Positions 33,022-42,045 of a stretch of DNA of 64,000 nt are shown in pieces. The number at the start of each line of letters is the position of its first letter. The stretch's first letter is position 1. The DNA lies in the NCBI GenBank assembly GCA_964236495.1, contig CAXSBR010000003.1, positions 62,001 through 126,000 on the forward strand, written 5' to 3'. The DNA comes from CAXSBR01 sp964236495 (lineage in GTDB: Bacteria > Actinomycetota > Actinomycetes > Mycobacteriales > Jatrophihabitantaceae). The translations under genes were made by a program, and so were the position numbers. The notes under the pieces were generated by a model. That model was not told where the DNA came from and ran no database searches. It saw only the letters and a list, made by a program, of their open reading frames with translations.

Positions 33022-33669
33022 TCATCGGCTTGCTCGGCGAGCCGGACGCGGCGTGAGAGCGATGACAGCAGCGCCTTCGATTGCCCATCCGCTGCGCTCC
33101 AGCGTCCGGGCCGCCTCCTGCAACGTCGCGCCGGTGGTGAACACGTCGTCGACGAGGATGGCTGATACTCCTGCAGGCATGGGTGCAATGCACCGGAAGA
33201 GCCCGTTAATCGTCGACCGGCGCTGCGCTGCATCCTGAACGCTGGCATCCGCACGGCCAGGGCGTGCTCTCAGCGCGCACACCACGGTTCGGTCCGTCGG
33301 TGCAACTGCGGCCACGGCCAGGCGGCGCATATGGTCCCCGCCCCGCTGCGCCGCGGCGCGCGCCGTCGAAGGCACCGGAATCAGGACCACCCGACGAACG
33401 GCGCACCGATCGGCTAGTGCGGCATCGACCGAGCCGCTCAACGCCGCGGCCAACGGCCCCAGCAGGTCCCGTCGGCGCCGGTCCTTGAAGTGCAGAACAC
33501 CCGCTCCCAAAGGACCGCGGTAACTGCCCGAGGCATGAACTACGCCGACGCCGGGCAGCAGCCGGCTCTGCGGCTGACGTCGAGCACAGAAAGCGCACAG
33601 CCCCTGTCCCGGGCGGCGGCAGCCCAGGCATCGGCGGGCCAGCACCAGATCGAGGACGTCGGCGAACAC
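33022..33669 (-). CDS. comF: ComF family phosphoribosyltransferase-like protein
   Basis: A 215-aa ComF-family protein. An N-terminal Cys cluster (CLGCRRPGQGLCAFC) would bind zinc. The PRPP-site motif of type I phosphoribosyltransferases is ILVDDVFTTGATLQEAARTL. In transformable bacteria ComF helps DNA uptake; its actinobacterial role is unclear. GTG start at 33669, weak SD. The roughly 300 bases between comF and hpf contain nothing I can identify. Confidence 0.9.
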   Translation of the reverse strand: MFADVLDLVLARRCLGCRRPGQGLCAFCARRQPQSRLLPGVGVVHASGSYRGPLGAGVLHFKDRRRRDLLGPLAAALSGSVDAALADRCAVRRVVLIPVPSTARAAAQRGGDHMRRLAVAAVAPTDRTVVCALRARPGRADASVQDAAQRRSTINGLFRCIAPMPAGVSAILVDDVFTTGATLQEAARTLERSGWAIEGAAVIALTPRPARRASR

Positions 33670-33834
33670 ACCACCAAGTCAACTGCGCGGCGGCGCGTTG
33701 GAGCATTGCTGGAGGGATCTGGGGGCAACATCGCCCGCTTTCCACAGGGCATTGCTGCCGCGCCGTCTGCGTGGTAGGTGCTCGTACGTCGAGCCTGACC
33801 CACAGGCGAAGGCGCAGCGCGATCGCTAGGGCGA

Positions 33835-35595
33835 TCAGTTGCTGAACTGCGGCGCCGTTCCGATGGGGGGTAAGCCGCCGGTGCCCGCCGGCTCCTCCCA
33901 CAGGCCGATGCCGCGCTCGTCACGCCAGAGCGTGCTGCCGACCGAGACCCACGTGACGACCACAGGCGAGTCGGTCGGCAGGCAGGTGATGTAGAGCGGC
34001 GGTCCGGGGAGGTCTTCGACGGGCAGCGGCTGGGCACCCGATCCGTCGGCTCGCACGGACCAGATCGCGAAGTCCGGTGAGGTCGGCGGGCTGTCGATCA
34101 GGCGCAGCGCGAGCGCACTGATCCACGTGAGGTCGACGCTGTACCAGTTCGCCGGCGTTATTCGGCGCAGGTCGACGACCTGCACCGATCGTCCGGTGCG
34201 CGAGACCTGACCCACCCACACCGCCGAGGAGGTGCTTGTGCGCAGCACCAGCGCCACCCGCGCGCCGTCGGGACTGAAGCGAACACTGGCCACCGAACCA
34301 GGCAGCGGGAGCCCGCCGGTCGCGGTGTAGGGCACGTTGGCTACCCCCGCGCCCACCGCCCGAACCAGCCGAGGGCCGACACCGACCCACACTTCAGCAG
34401 CGCCCGAAGTGGTCCAGTCCGGGCGCGAGGAGGCCGCCGAAGGAAGTCGCAGCAGCCGGACGGATCCGTCGCTGTTACGCACCACGAGCGTCTTGCTGTC
34501 CCGCGCGATTCCGGCCAGCGCCCGAGCCCCTCCCACGACAGCTCCCGTAGCCACCGACTGCAGGTGGTACCGGCCGGTGCCGAACTCGCCGGCAATAGGC
34601 CGATCGTTGGCATCGACCACCGCACCGTTGCGCACGTAGAACACCTGCTGCACGCGACGCGCCAGCAGCGGTGCGAAGGCAGGATAGGTGCTCGGATCGA
34701 ACTTTTCGGGCACACCGCGGGGCGTACCGAGGACGTCGGCGAGCTGCAGCGGCCTGTCACCGAAAGCCGGGTACATCGTGTAGGCCAACTGGGCCGCGAT
34801 GCGCCCGGTGGTTCGCGCGTCGGACTGATTGATGCCGGGCAATTGGACGGCCACCGTCGAAGCGCCCAGCGTCACCTTGGCACGCCCGGTGTCCAGGTCG
34901 CTGGAAACCTCGTTGTGGCGGACGGCGGCAGCCTGCGGTCCGGCCTGTGGACCGCCGAGAACCTGGCCGAGCAGCCATGTTGCCAAGGATTGTCCACTAA
35001 GTGCGGAGTAACGCAGATCGGGCACCAGCCGCGTCTCGTCCTGGTTGTAAAAGTAGATCGGGCGCAGCGGATAGGAGGCAGCGAAGTCCTGCTGGCGCAG
35101 GATCAGTCCCACCGGCGGTTGTTTGATCCGCCAACCGGCCGCTGTGCGCGCCATCTTGAAGACGAAGGGCTGATCACTGGCCGAAGTCGCCGTCGCCAGC
35201 GCGGGACTGTAGACGCCGTCGTTGTCCAGCTTGCCCACCACCTCTCCGGTGACGGTGACGGTGTGCGTCACCGGATCGGGATTGGCGACGTGGTACCCGG
35301 CGTCGGCAGAAATGATGGTGGCCGTGCTGGAGTTCCAGGCGGTGCGGGGCACCAGGAATTGCTTGGCTTCCTGATGCAGGTCGTCGGTGCCGGCGTTGGC
35401 GCTCAGGAACTTGAGCACGATGTGTCGCGGATCGTCCGACGGCGCCGGGGAGATGGTCGGCTGGGGGGCGTTCGCGTCGGTCTGACCGACCGTGGTCACG
35501 ATCTGGGGAACCGATGACGACGGCACGCCCGAACATGCAGTCGCAGTCGTGGCAAGTACTGCAGCCACGGCAAGCAGGAGCCGCCGCCTTCTCAC
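33835..35595 (-). CDS. lpqB: Lipoprotein LpqB
   Basis: LpqB is a lipoprotein that modulates the MtrAB two-component system in actinobacteria. The 586-aa protein has a signal peptide with a lipobox ending at C21 (ATTATAC). A GerMN-like domain occupies the middle and the C-terminal half is a beta-propeller (VRFSPDGARVALVL, FAIWSVRADGSG). The GTG start overlaps the mtrB stop by four bases, as in other mtrAB-lpqB operons. Confidence 0.95.
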   Translation of the reverse strand: MRRRRLLLAVAAVLATTATACSGVPSSSVPQIVTTVGQTDANAPQPTISPAPSDDPRHIVLKFLSANAGTDDLHQEAKQFLVPRTAWNSSTATIISADAGYHVANPDPVTHTVTVTGEVVGKLDNDGVYSPALATATSASDQPFVFKMARTAAGWRIKQPPVGLILRQQDFAASYPLRPIYFYNQDETRLVPDLRYSALSGQSLATWLLGQVLGGPQAGPQAAAVRHNEVSSDLDTGRAKVTLGASTVAVQLPGINQSDARTTGRIAAQLAYTMYPAFGDRPLQLADVLGTPRGVPEKFDPSTYPAFAPLLARRVQQVFYVRNGAVVDANDRPIAGEFGTGRYHLQSVATGAVVGGARALAGIARDSKTLVVRNSDGSVRLLRLPSAASSRPDWTTSGAAEVWVGVGPRLVRAVGAGVANVPYTATGGLPLPGSVASVRFSPDGARVALVLRTSTSSAVWVGQVSRTGRSVQVVDLRRITPANWYSVDLTWISALALRLIDSPPTSPDFAIWSVRADGSGAQPLPVEDLPGPPLYITCLPTDSPVVVTWVSVGSTLWRDERGIGLWEEPAGTGGLPPIGTAPQFSN

Positions 35596-37472
35596 GATGA
35601 ACCGCCGGCACTGGACAACCGCACGGGGGCACTGGCCACGACATCGGCGTCCACGCCGTCGCGTGCGAGGCTGTTCGACTTGGCGGCGCTGCGTGCGGTG
35701 ACAGTCGATTCAGTCGCGGCGGGTAGTGCGCTACTCGATCTCGCGCTGCTGGCAGCGGCGCCGCTCGACCGCGAGCTCCTCGTCGCGATGCCCTCGGCGA
35801 GCTGGACAGGGGGCAGACCGTCCTCGGCGTCCTGGCCGGGATTGGGTTCCAGCGGACCGGGTCGATTGGGCAGCACGCTGCCCGCCCGCAGCGGTACGGT
35901 CAGCCGGAACAGCGCACCGTGGCCTCGTTCGCCCCAGGCCTGCAACCAGCCACCGTGCAGGCGCGCATCCTCCAGGCTGATCGCCAGGCCGAGCCCGGTG
36001 CCACCGGTGAGCCGGCTCCGCGACGGATCGCCGCGCCAGAACCGGTTGAACACCAGTCCGGCCTCCCCCGGGCGCAGGCCCACACCCTGATCTCGCACCG
36101 ACACGATCGCTGCGGTGCCGTCACTGGCGATCCGGATGACGACAGGACGGCCCTCGCTGTGGTCGATGGCGTTGCCGATCAGATTGCGCAGGATCCGCTC
36201 GATGCGGCGTGGATCGACGTCGGCGAGCACGGGGGTGAGAGCCGCATGCACCACGACATCGCACCCCTTCTGTAGCGCCAGGTGCCGGGTGCCGGCGACG
36301 CTGGAATCGACGATCGTGCGCAGATCGACGGTCTCCACTTCCAGCCTGGCCACCCCGGCGTCGTAGCGGCTGATCTCGAGCAAGTCGCCGAGCAGAGCTT
36401 CGAAGCGGTCGAGCTCTTCATACATCAGCTCCGAGGACCGGGCCAGATCGGCCGGGAACTCCTCACGGCGCGCGTAGATCATCTCTGCGGCCATCCGCAC
36501 CGTGGTCAGCGGCGTGCGCAGCTCGTGCGACACATCACTGGTGAACCGCCGCTGCAGCCTCGACAGCTCCTCCAGCGCCCGGAACTGACGTTGCAGGCTG
36601 CTGGCCATGTCGTTGAACGATCCCGCGAGCACCGCCAGCTCGTCGGTGCCCTGGACGGGCACGCGCTGGGTCAGGTCGCCGTCGGACAGCTTGCGCGCAG
36701 TCTGCGACACCGTCCGCACCGGTCCGACCGCCTGACGGGTGACCAGCACGGCGATGATGGCGATCAGCAGCATCAACCCGATGCCGGCGACCAGAACCGT
36801 GCGCTGGACCAGGTCGATGGTCTGCTGTTCGGCGGTGAGGGGAAAGATGTAATACAGCTCGAATGATGTCGACGGCGCGGTGACCAGCTGTCCCACGATC
36901 AGCGCGGTGGTGGTGCGGTGCTTGCCCGGCGGGCTCACGGGCGCGTATTGCAGCGCGAGGTAACCCTTGCGCACGGTGTCGCTCAGTGCGCCAGGCACGG
37001 GCGGCTGGTTGGGGAAACTCGTCTGCAGTACCGGCGCCGACGAGCGGATCGAGGTGTAGTAGAGCCCGGTGTCGGGTCCGCCGTCGTCACTCGGTGCCGG
37101 AAACAGCTGCTGTAACACCGTCAGCGCACCCAGCACGTCACCGGCCGAGACGCCCTGCAGATTTTGCAGCGCCACCGTGCGCCCGGTACGGGCCTGCACC
37201 AGCGCACTCGAGCGCTTGGCGGTGAGCACGCCGGCACTGATGCGGTTGGTGAGATAGACGCCGATCAGGAACACGAACACACCGGTGACGAGCAAGGTCG
37301 TGACGCCCACCCGCAACTGCAGGGAACGTCCCCATGCGCGCCGAAGTCGCCCCGGCAGCGCGGCCACGGCAGTGACGGGCGAGCCGCCACCGAGCCAGTG
37401 CTGGTAGCCCAGGGCAGCGACATCGTCGACGGAGTCGGCGCGCGCGGGCGGCTGGCGCCGCAGAACGTTCAC
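35592..37472 (-). CDS. mtrB: Sensor histidine kinase MtrB
   Basis: MtrB senses the envelope or division state and phosphorylates MtrA. The 626-aa protein has helices at about 55-76 and 226-246 around a 150-residue extracytoplasmic domain, HAMP at 247-298, HisKA with the phospho-acceptor H316 in TSDVSHELRTPL, and HATPase_c with NLIGNAIDHSE, DQGVGL and GGTGLGLAIS. Residues 531-626 are a Ser/Ala/Pro-rich tail. The start is a GTG with GGGGAG about ten bases upstream, just beyond the 18-bp repeat tract. Confidence 0.96.
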   Translation of the reverse strand: MNVLRRQPPARADSVDDVAALGYQHWLGGGSPVTAVAALPGRLRRAWGRSLQLRVGVTTLLVTGVFVFLIGVYLTNRISAGVLTAKRSSALVQARTGRTVALQNLQGVSAGDVLGALTVLQQLFPAPSDDGGPDTGLYYTSIRSSAPVLQTSFPNQPPVPGALSDTVRKGYLALQYAPVSPPGKHRTTTALIVGQLVTAPSTSFELYYIFPLTAEQQTIDLVQRTVLVAGIGLMLLIAIIAVLVTRQAVGPVRTVSQTARKLSDGDLTQRVPVQGTDELAVLAGSFNDMASSLQRQFRALEELSRLQRRFTSDVSHELRTPLTTVRMAAEMIYARREEFPADLARSSELMYEELDRFEALLGDLLEISRYDAGVARLEVETVDLRTIVDSSVAGTRHLALQKGCDVVVHAALTPVLADVDPRRIERILRNLIGNAIDHSEGRPVVIRIASDGTAAIVSVRDQGVGLRPGEAGLVFNRFWRGDPSRSRLTGGTGLGLAISLEDARLHGGWLQAWGERGHGALFRLTVPLRAGSVLPNRPGPLEPNPGQDAEDGLPPVQLAEGIATRSSRSSGAAASSARSSSALPAATESTVTARSAAKSNSLARDGVDADVVASAPVRLSSAGGSS

Positions 37473-37500
37473 GCCGCCGGCACTCCCCGCTGCCCGGTAC

Positions 37501-37590
37501 CGGCCGCACTGCCTCTACCGGCCGCACTGCCTCGACCGGCCGCACTGCCTCGACTGGCCGCACTGCCTCTACCGGCCGCACTACCTGTCA
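37501..37590. repeat. 18-bp tandem repeats between mtrA and mtrB
   Basis: Units of CGGCCGCACTGCCTCTAC occur at 37501, 37519, 37537 and 37555 with one or two changes each. A fifth, degenerate unit from 37573 ends in the mtrA stop codon. On the coding strand one frame reads VRPVEA repeatedly, but that frame is neither that of mtrA nor that of mtrB. Most of the 115-base junction of the operon is made of this tract. Confidence 0.9.
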
Positions 37591-38286
37591 CGTCAGACCT
37601 GCCTTGTAACCCACGCCACGCACCGTCAGCACCACTTCAGGGTTCTCCGGATCGCGCTCCACCTTCGAACGCAACCGCTGGACGTGCACGTTGACCAGCC
37701 GGGTGTCCGCAGCGTGGCGATACCCCCAAACGTGCTCCAGCAGCACCTCACGGGTGAGAACCTGCTTCGGCCTGCGCGCGAGCGCGACGAGCAGGTCGAA
37801 CTCCAGCGGCGTCAGCCCGATCTGCCGGCCCCCCCGGGTGACCTGGTGGGCCAGCACGTCGATGGTCACCGCGTCTCCGGGCGGTCCGATGGTCAAGGTC
37901 TCGGCGGCCGAGTCGTCGTGCTGACGCAACCGAGCGCGCAGGCGGGCGACCAGTTCCTTGGGCTTGAACGGCTTGAGGACGTAGTCGTCGGCGCCCGATT
38001 CCAGGCCCAGCACCACGTCGACGGTGTCGGTTTTAGCCGTCAGCATGATGATCGGCGTACCGGAGACGGCGCGAATTGCGCGACAGACCTCGATACCGCT
38101 CTTGCCCGGCAGCATCAGGTCCAGCAGTACGACATCAGGATCGGTCTCTGCGAACGCGGTCTCGGCCTCAGACCCGTCCAGTACGAACGAAGGCTCGAAA
38201 CCTTCGGCGCGCAACACGATGCCGAGCATCTCGGCCAGAGCGGCGTCATCATCGACGACCAGAACACGAGGCTTCATAGCTGCCAT
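37588..38286 (-). CDS. mtrA: Two-component response regulator MtrA
   Basis: MtrA is an OmpR-type regulator that controls cell-wall hydrolase and replication-linked genes in actinobacteria. The 232-aa protein has a receiver domain (ILVV-type VLVVDDDAALAEML, phospho-acceptor D56 in VVLLDLMLPG, LTAKTDTVDV) and a winged-helix domain (QIGLTPLEFDLLVAL, VWGYRHAADTRLVNVHVQRL, VRGVGYKAG). Start at 38286 or 38277; neither has a clear SD. It is transcribed with mtrB and lpqB. Confidence 0.96.
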   Translation of the reverse strand: MAAMKPRVLVVDDDAALAEMLGIVLRAEGFEPSFVLDGSEAETAFAETDPDVVLLDLMLPGKSGIEVCRAIRAVSGTPIIMLTAKTDTVDVVLGLESGADDYVLKPFKPKELVARLRARLRQHDDSAAETLTIGPPGDAVTIDVLAHQVTRGGRQIGLTPLEFDLLVALARRPKQVLTREVLLEHVWGYRHAADTRLVNVHVQRLRSKVERDPENPEVVLTVRGVGYKAGLT

Positions 38287-38444
38287 GGTGACAGAGAGCG
38301 AGTCAATTCCGGCGCCAGAACCGTTTAATTCGGCCGAGTTCGCAAGGCCGACGACGTCCACCGCGTCGTGATCTCGCCGCCGATCTGCCGGTCAGCGCAG
38401 ATTTGTGCAGAATCGTGGGCGGGACGAGACTTTGCGGTGCGCTC

Positions 38445-39407
38445 TCAGACGGCCGCGACGGCCTCGCGGGCTGCCTGGCGGGCCAGCAGGCGTTCGCGTT
38501 GCTCGACGAACCGGTTGGCCTGGGCGTCCAGATCGGTCATGAACGCGGCCAGCTCGATGCGCGCCTGCTCGCCGTCCGGACCCAGATCGGCGCGCTCGAA
38601 CACGCGCCAGAACTTCAGGATGGGTGCCACGACCTCGTCGTGGTGCAGGCGCAGGTCGTAGATGCCGGCCTTGGCGATGGTCACCGAGTTGCGCTGGAAG
38701 TCGGTCATGCCCGCGCCAGGCATCTCGAAGCCGACCACCTCGTCGCGCACCGCCTGCATCGTGGCATCCGGTGCGCGGTCGAACGCGGCGGTGACGAGGT
38801 TGCGGTAGAACACCATGTGCAGGTTCTCGTCGACCGAGATGCGTGCCAGCAGCTGCTCGGCGATCGGGTCGCCGCTGGCCCGCCCGGTGTTGCGGTGGCT
38901 CACCCGCGTCGCCAGCTCCTGGAAGGAGACGTAGGTGACCGCCTGCAGAGCGGTCTTCTCACCGGAGTCGTAGCCCGCGATCATGTGCTCCATCCGCAGC
39001 TGCTCCAGCCGGACCGGGTCCACGCCGCGGGTGACGACGAGATAGTCGCGCAGAGCGATCCCGTGCCGTCCCTCCTCGGCCGTCCACCGGCCCACCCACT
39101 CACCCCAGGCGCCGTCGCGCCCGAACCGGGTGGCGATCTCGCGGTGATAGCTGGGCAGGTTGTCCTCGGTGAGCAGGTTGACGACCATCGCCGTCTTGGC
39201 CACCGGGCTCAGCGCGCTGTCCTCCGGCCGCCAGTCCTCACCTTCGAGGAACGCAAAATCCCGCCCGCGGCTCCAGGGGATGTAGTCGTGCGGCATCCAG
39301 TCCTTGGCCAGCTTGAGATGGCGCTCGAGGTTCTGCGACACGACGGGTTCGAGTTCGTAGAGCAGGTCGGAATTGACCTTTGCGGTGCGCTCGTCCACAG
39401 CTGTCAT
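38445..39407 (-). CDS. Soluble acyl-[acyl-carrier-protein] desaturase (type 2)
   Basis: A 320-aa di-iron desaturase of the plant stearoyl-ACP/mycobacterial DesA1-DesA2 type, acting on acyl-ACP or acyl-CoA. The two iron-binding motifs are E112-GRH (AEEGRHG) and D193-E194-NLH (SVDENLHMVFY). NSDLLYELEPVV at the start and DWMPHDYIPWSRGRDF are typical. A palindrome lies seven bases upstream of the ATG. It occupies the slot between mtrA and ahcY where tmk is usual. Confidence 0.93.
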   Translation of the reverse strand: MTAVDERTAKVNSDLLYELEPVVSQNLERHLKLAKDWMPHDYIPWSRGRDFAFLEGEDWRPEDSALSPVAKTAMVVNLLTEDNLPSYHREIATRFGRDGAWGEWVGRWTAEEGRHGIALRDYLVVTRGVDPVRLEQLRMEHMIAGYDSGEKTALQAVTYVSFQELATRVSHRNTGRASGDPIAEQLLARISVDENLHMVFYRNLVTAAFDRAPDATMQAVRDEVVGFEMPGAGMTDFQRNSVTIAKAGIYDLRLHHDEVVAPILKFWRVFERADLGPDGEQARIELAAFMTDLDAQANRFVEQRERLLARQAAREAVAAV

Positions 39408-39413
39408 ACTGCT

Positions 39414-39433
39414 AACCTACGCTACCGTAGGTT
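39414..39433. promoter_or_regulatory. Perfect inverted repeat at the desaturase start
   Basis: AACCTACGCTACCGTAGGTT has two perfect 8-base arms (AACCTACG/CGTAGGTT) around four bases, seven bases before the desaturase ATG. Its form fits a TetR-family lipid regulator such as those that control desaturase genes; the regulator is not in the window. Confidence 0.7.
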
Positions 39434-39484
39434 GGCGCCCCGTCGATCGTGACGAGCTACACGTGCGCTGACCGCTCTTCGCGG

Positions 39485-39527
39485 TTTCGGCGGCGCGAGC
39501 ATGCCGGAGATGTCTGCGCCGCCAAAA
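39485..39527. repeat. Palindromic intergenic element, copy 1
   Basis: Outer arms TTTCGGCGGCGC (39485-39496) and GCGCCGCCAAAA (39516-39527) are complementary except for one base and enclose 19 bases containing CAT...ATG. A close relative lies at 40019-40061. It sits between the divergent desaturase and Excalibur genes. Confidence 0.8.
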
Positions 39528-39617
39528 GCGGCTCGGACGTGCTCGGCGCGCGAACTGTGGAAACCTGCGATAGCGTGCCGCTCAGCGAGATCGACCAACC
39601 CCCACCGGAGGACGACC

Positions 39618-39908
39618 ATGGCTGCCCGTCTACGTGCACTGACCGCCGCGACGTTGATTACTGCGTCCTGCGCGGTGGTGCTGAGCACTCCCGGCATCGC
39701 CGACGCTTCGGCCACCGGGATCTACAAGAACTGCACGACGTTCCACACGAAGTACAAGCACGGCGTGGGCCGCTCCGGAGCGCACGATCACACCAGCGGT
39801 ACGCCGGTGACCAACTTCTACAAGAGCACCGCGGTCTACAACACCGCGATGAAGAAGCACGCAGACCTGGACCGCGACCGGGACGGAATCGCCTGCGAAA
39901 AGCGGTGA
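39618..39908 (+). CDS. Secreted Excalibur calcium-binding domain protein
   Basis: A 96-aa exported protein. A signal peptide (LRALTAATLITASCAVVLST, cleavage near ADA-SA, about residue 30) precedes one Excalibur domain. That domain has YKNCTTFHTKY near its start and D-L-D-R-D-R-D-G-I-A-C-E at its end, the DxDxDGxxCE calcium loop with its Cys pair. GGAGG lies six bases before the ATG. It is flanked by two copies of a palindromic element and ends in a strong terminator, so it is a single-gene unit. Possibly calcium-dependent at the cell surface; exact role unknown. Confidence 0.9.
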   Translation: MAARLRALTAATLITASCAVVLSTPGIADASATGIYKNCTTFHTKYKHGVGRSGAHDHTSGTPVTNFYKSTAVYNTAMKKHADLDRDRDGIACEKR

Positions 39909-39936
39909 ATCCGACGCCGCGGTGCGGCCTACGCAG

Positions 39937-39974
39937 AAGGGCCCCGAACCGTTACGGGTTCGGGGCCCTTTTCT
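39937..39974 (+). terminator. Rho-independent terminator after the Excalibur gene
   Basis: AAGGGCCCCGAACC (39937-39950) pairs perfectly with GGTTCGGGGCCCTT (39957-39970) around a six-base loop, followed by TTCT. It is 28 bases after the stop codon. Confidence 0.92.
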
Positions 39975-40018
39975 GTGTGCCGATCGGACTTCACGGCTAT
40001 CGCGTCAACCGCCGTCGG

Positions 40019-40061
40019 TTTTGGCGGCCCAGACACGTAGGACGTGTCTACGCCGCCAAAA
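40019..40061. repeat. Palindromic intergenic element, copy 2
   Basis: Arms TTTTGGCGGC (40019-40028) and GCCGCCAAAA (40052-40061) are perfect complements. Inside them AGACACGT and ACGTGTCT form a second perfect stem around AGG. It lies six bases beyond the ahcY stop codon. No T-run follows on either strand, so it is not a standard terminator, though its RNA would fold strongly. Confidence 0.88.
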
Positions 40062-40067
40062 GCACAA

Positions 40068-41624
<1,557 letters not shown>

Positions 41625-42017
41625 GTGCTCTCCTTCGGTTGGTGGGCGGTTCATCGGGGTTGGATGGGTCAAGGATTGGGTGGAAAACGGTTCGGGGTCT
41701 TCGGCCGTCAGGCGCCGGTAGAAGCTGGCTTGCGGCGGAGCACTGGAGCGGTGCAGAGCGCCGAACCAGCGGTCCACCGACCGGGCGAGATCGGGTTCGG
41801 TACGCATCCGGAGCTCGAATGCCACGTCGGTGATGCCCAGCCCATGGCCGTCGATCAGGTCTTTGAGCTGGCGAAGCCGGTCTATCTGGCGCTGGTCGTA
41901 GAGCCGGTGACCGCCAGCAGTGCGCAGAGACGTCACTAGTCCGGCTTGCTCGAGGTAGCGGAGCATGCGCTGCGACCACCCGGTGGCGGCGCCGGCCTGC
42001 GCAATCGTCAAATTCAT
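41625..42017 (-). CDS. MerR-type DNA-binding domain, in frame with ahcY (no stop)
   Basis: Reading from the ATG at 42017 (or TTG at 42026) gives [20 protein letters not shown], then [20 protein letters not shown] and [19 protein letters not shown]. This is a complete MerR winged-helix domain, about 70 residues, followed by [20 protein letters not shown] and a Pro/Thr-rich linker. There is no stop codon before ahcY, so the full frame would be a 649-aa MerR-AhcY protein. Elsewhere MerR regulators are separate proteins. Either a fusion is made alongside AhcY from the internal start, or the MerR stop has been lost by mutation or sequencing error. Confidence 0.7.
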
Positions 42018-42027
42018 CTTGGCCAAC

Positions 42028-42045
42028 CTAACACACTTGTGTCAG
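42028..42045. promoter_or_regulatory. Probable MerR-type operator upstream of the MerR-ahcY frame
   Basis: CTAACACACTTGTGTCAG is an imperfect palindrome (CTAACAC/GTGTCAG, one mismatch, four-base centre) ending 10 bases before the MerR ATG. Its length and symmetry fit MerR family operators, which usually lie in their own promoter. It overlaps the manA stop codon. Autoregulation is inferred. Confidence 0.55.

Noticed and set aside
37138..37581. A separate gene starting in the 18-bp repeats (VRPVEA repeats)
   Set aside because: The frame runs antiphase through the mtrB 5' end and has no SD or domain; mtrB is the real gene.
37501..37590. CRISPR-like array
   Set aside because: Units are contiguous with no spacers; this is a minisatellite. 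The same holds for the tracts at 23026, 27917 and 47250.
40019..40061. Rho-independent terminator of ahcY
   Set aside because: The stem is strong but no T-run follows in either direction, and a related element occurs at 39485 in a divergent promoter region, so it is described as a repeat element.
42028..42045. SAH riboswitch before ahcY
   Set aside because: The upstream DNA is the manA 3' end with a short palindrome; there is no room for, and no sign of, the SAH-riboswitch fold.
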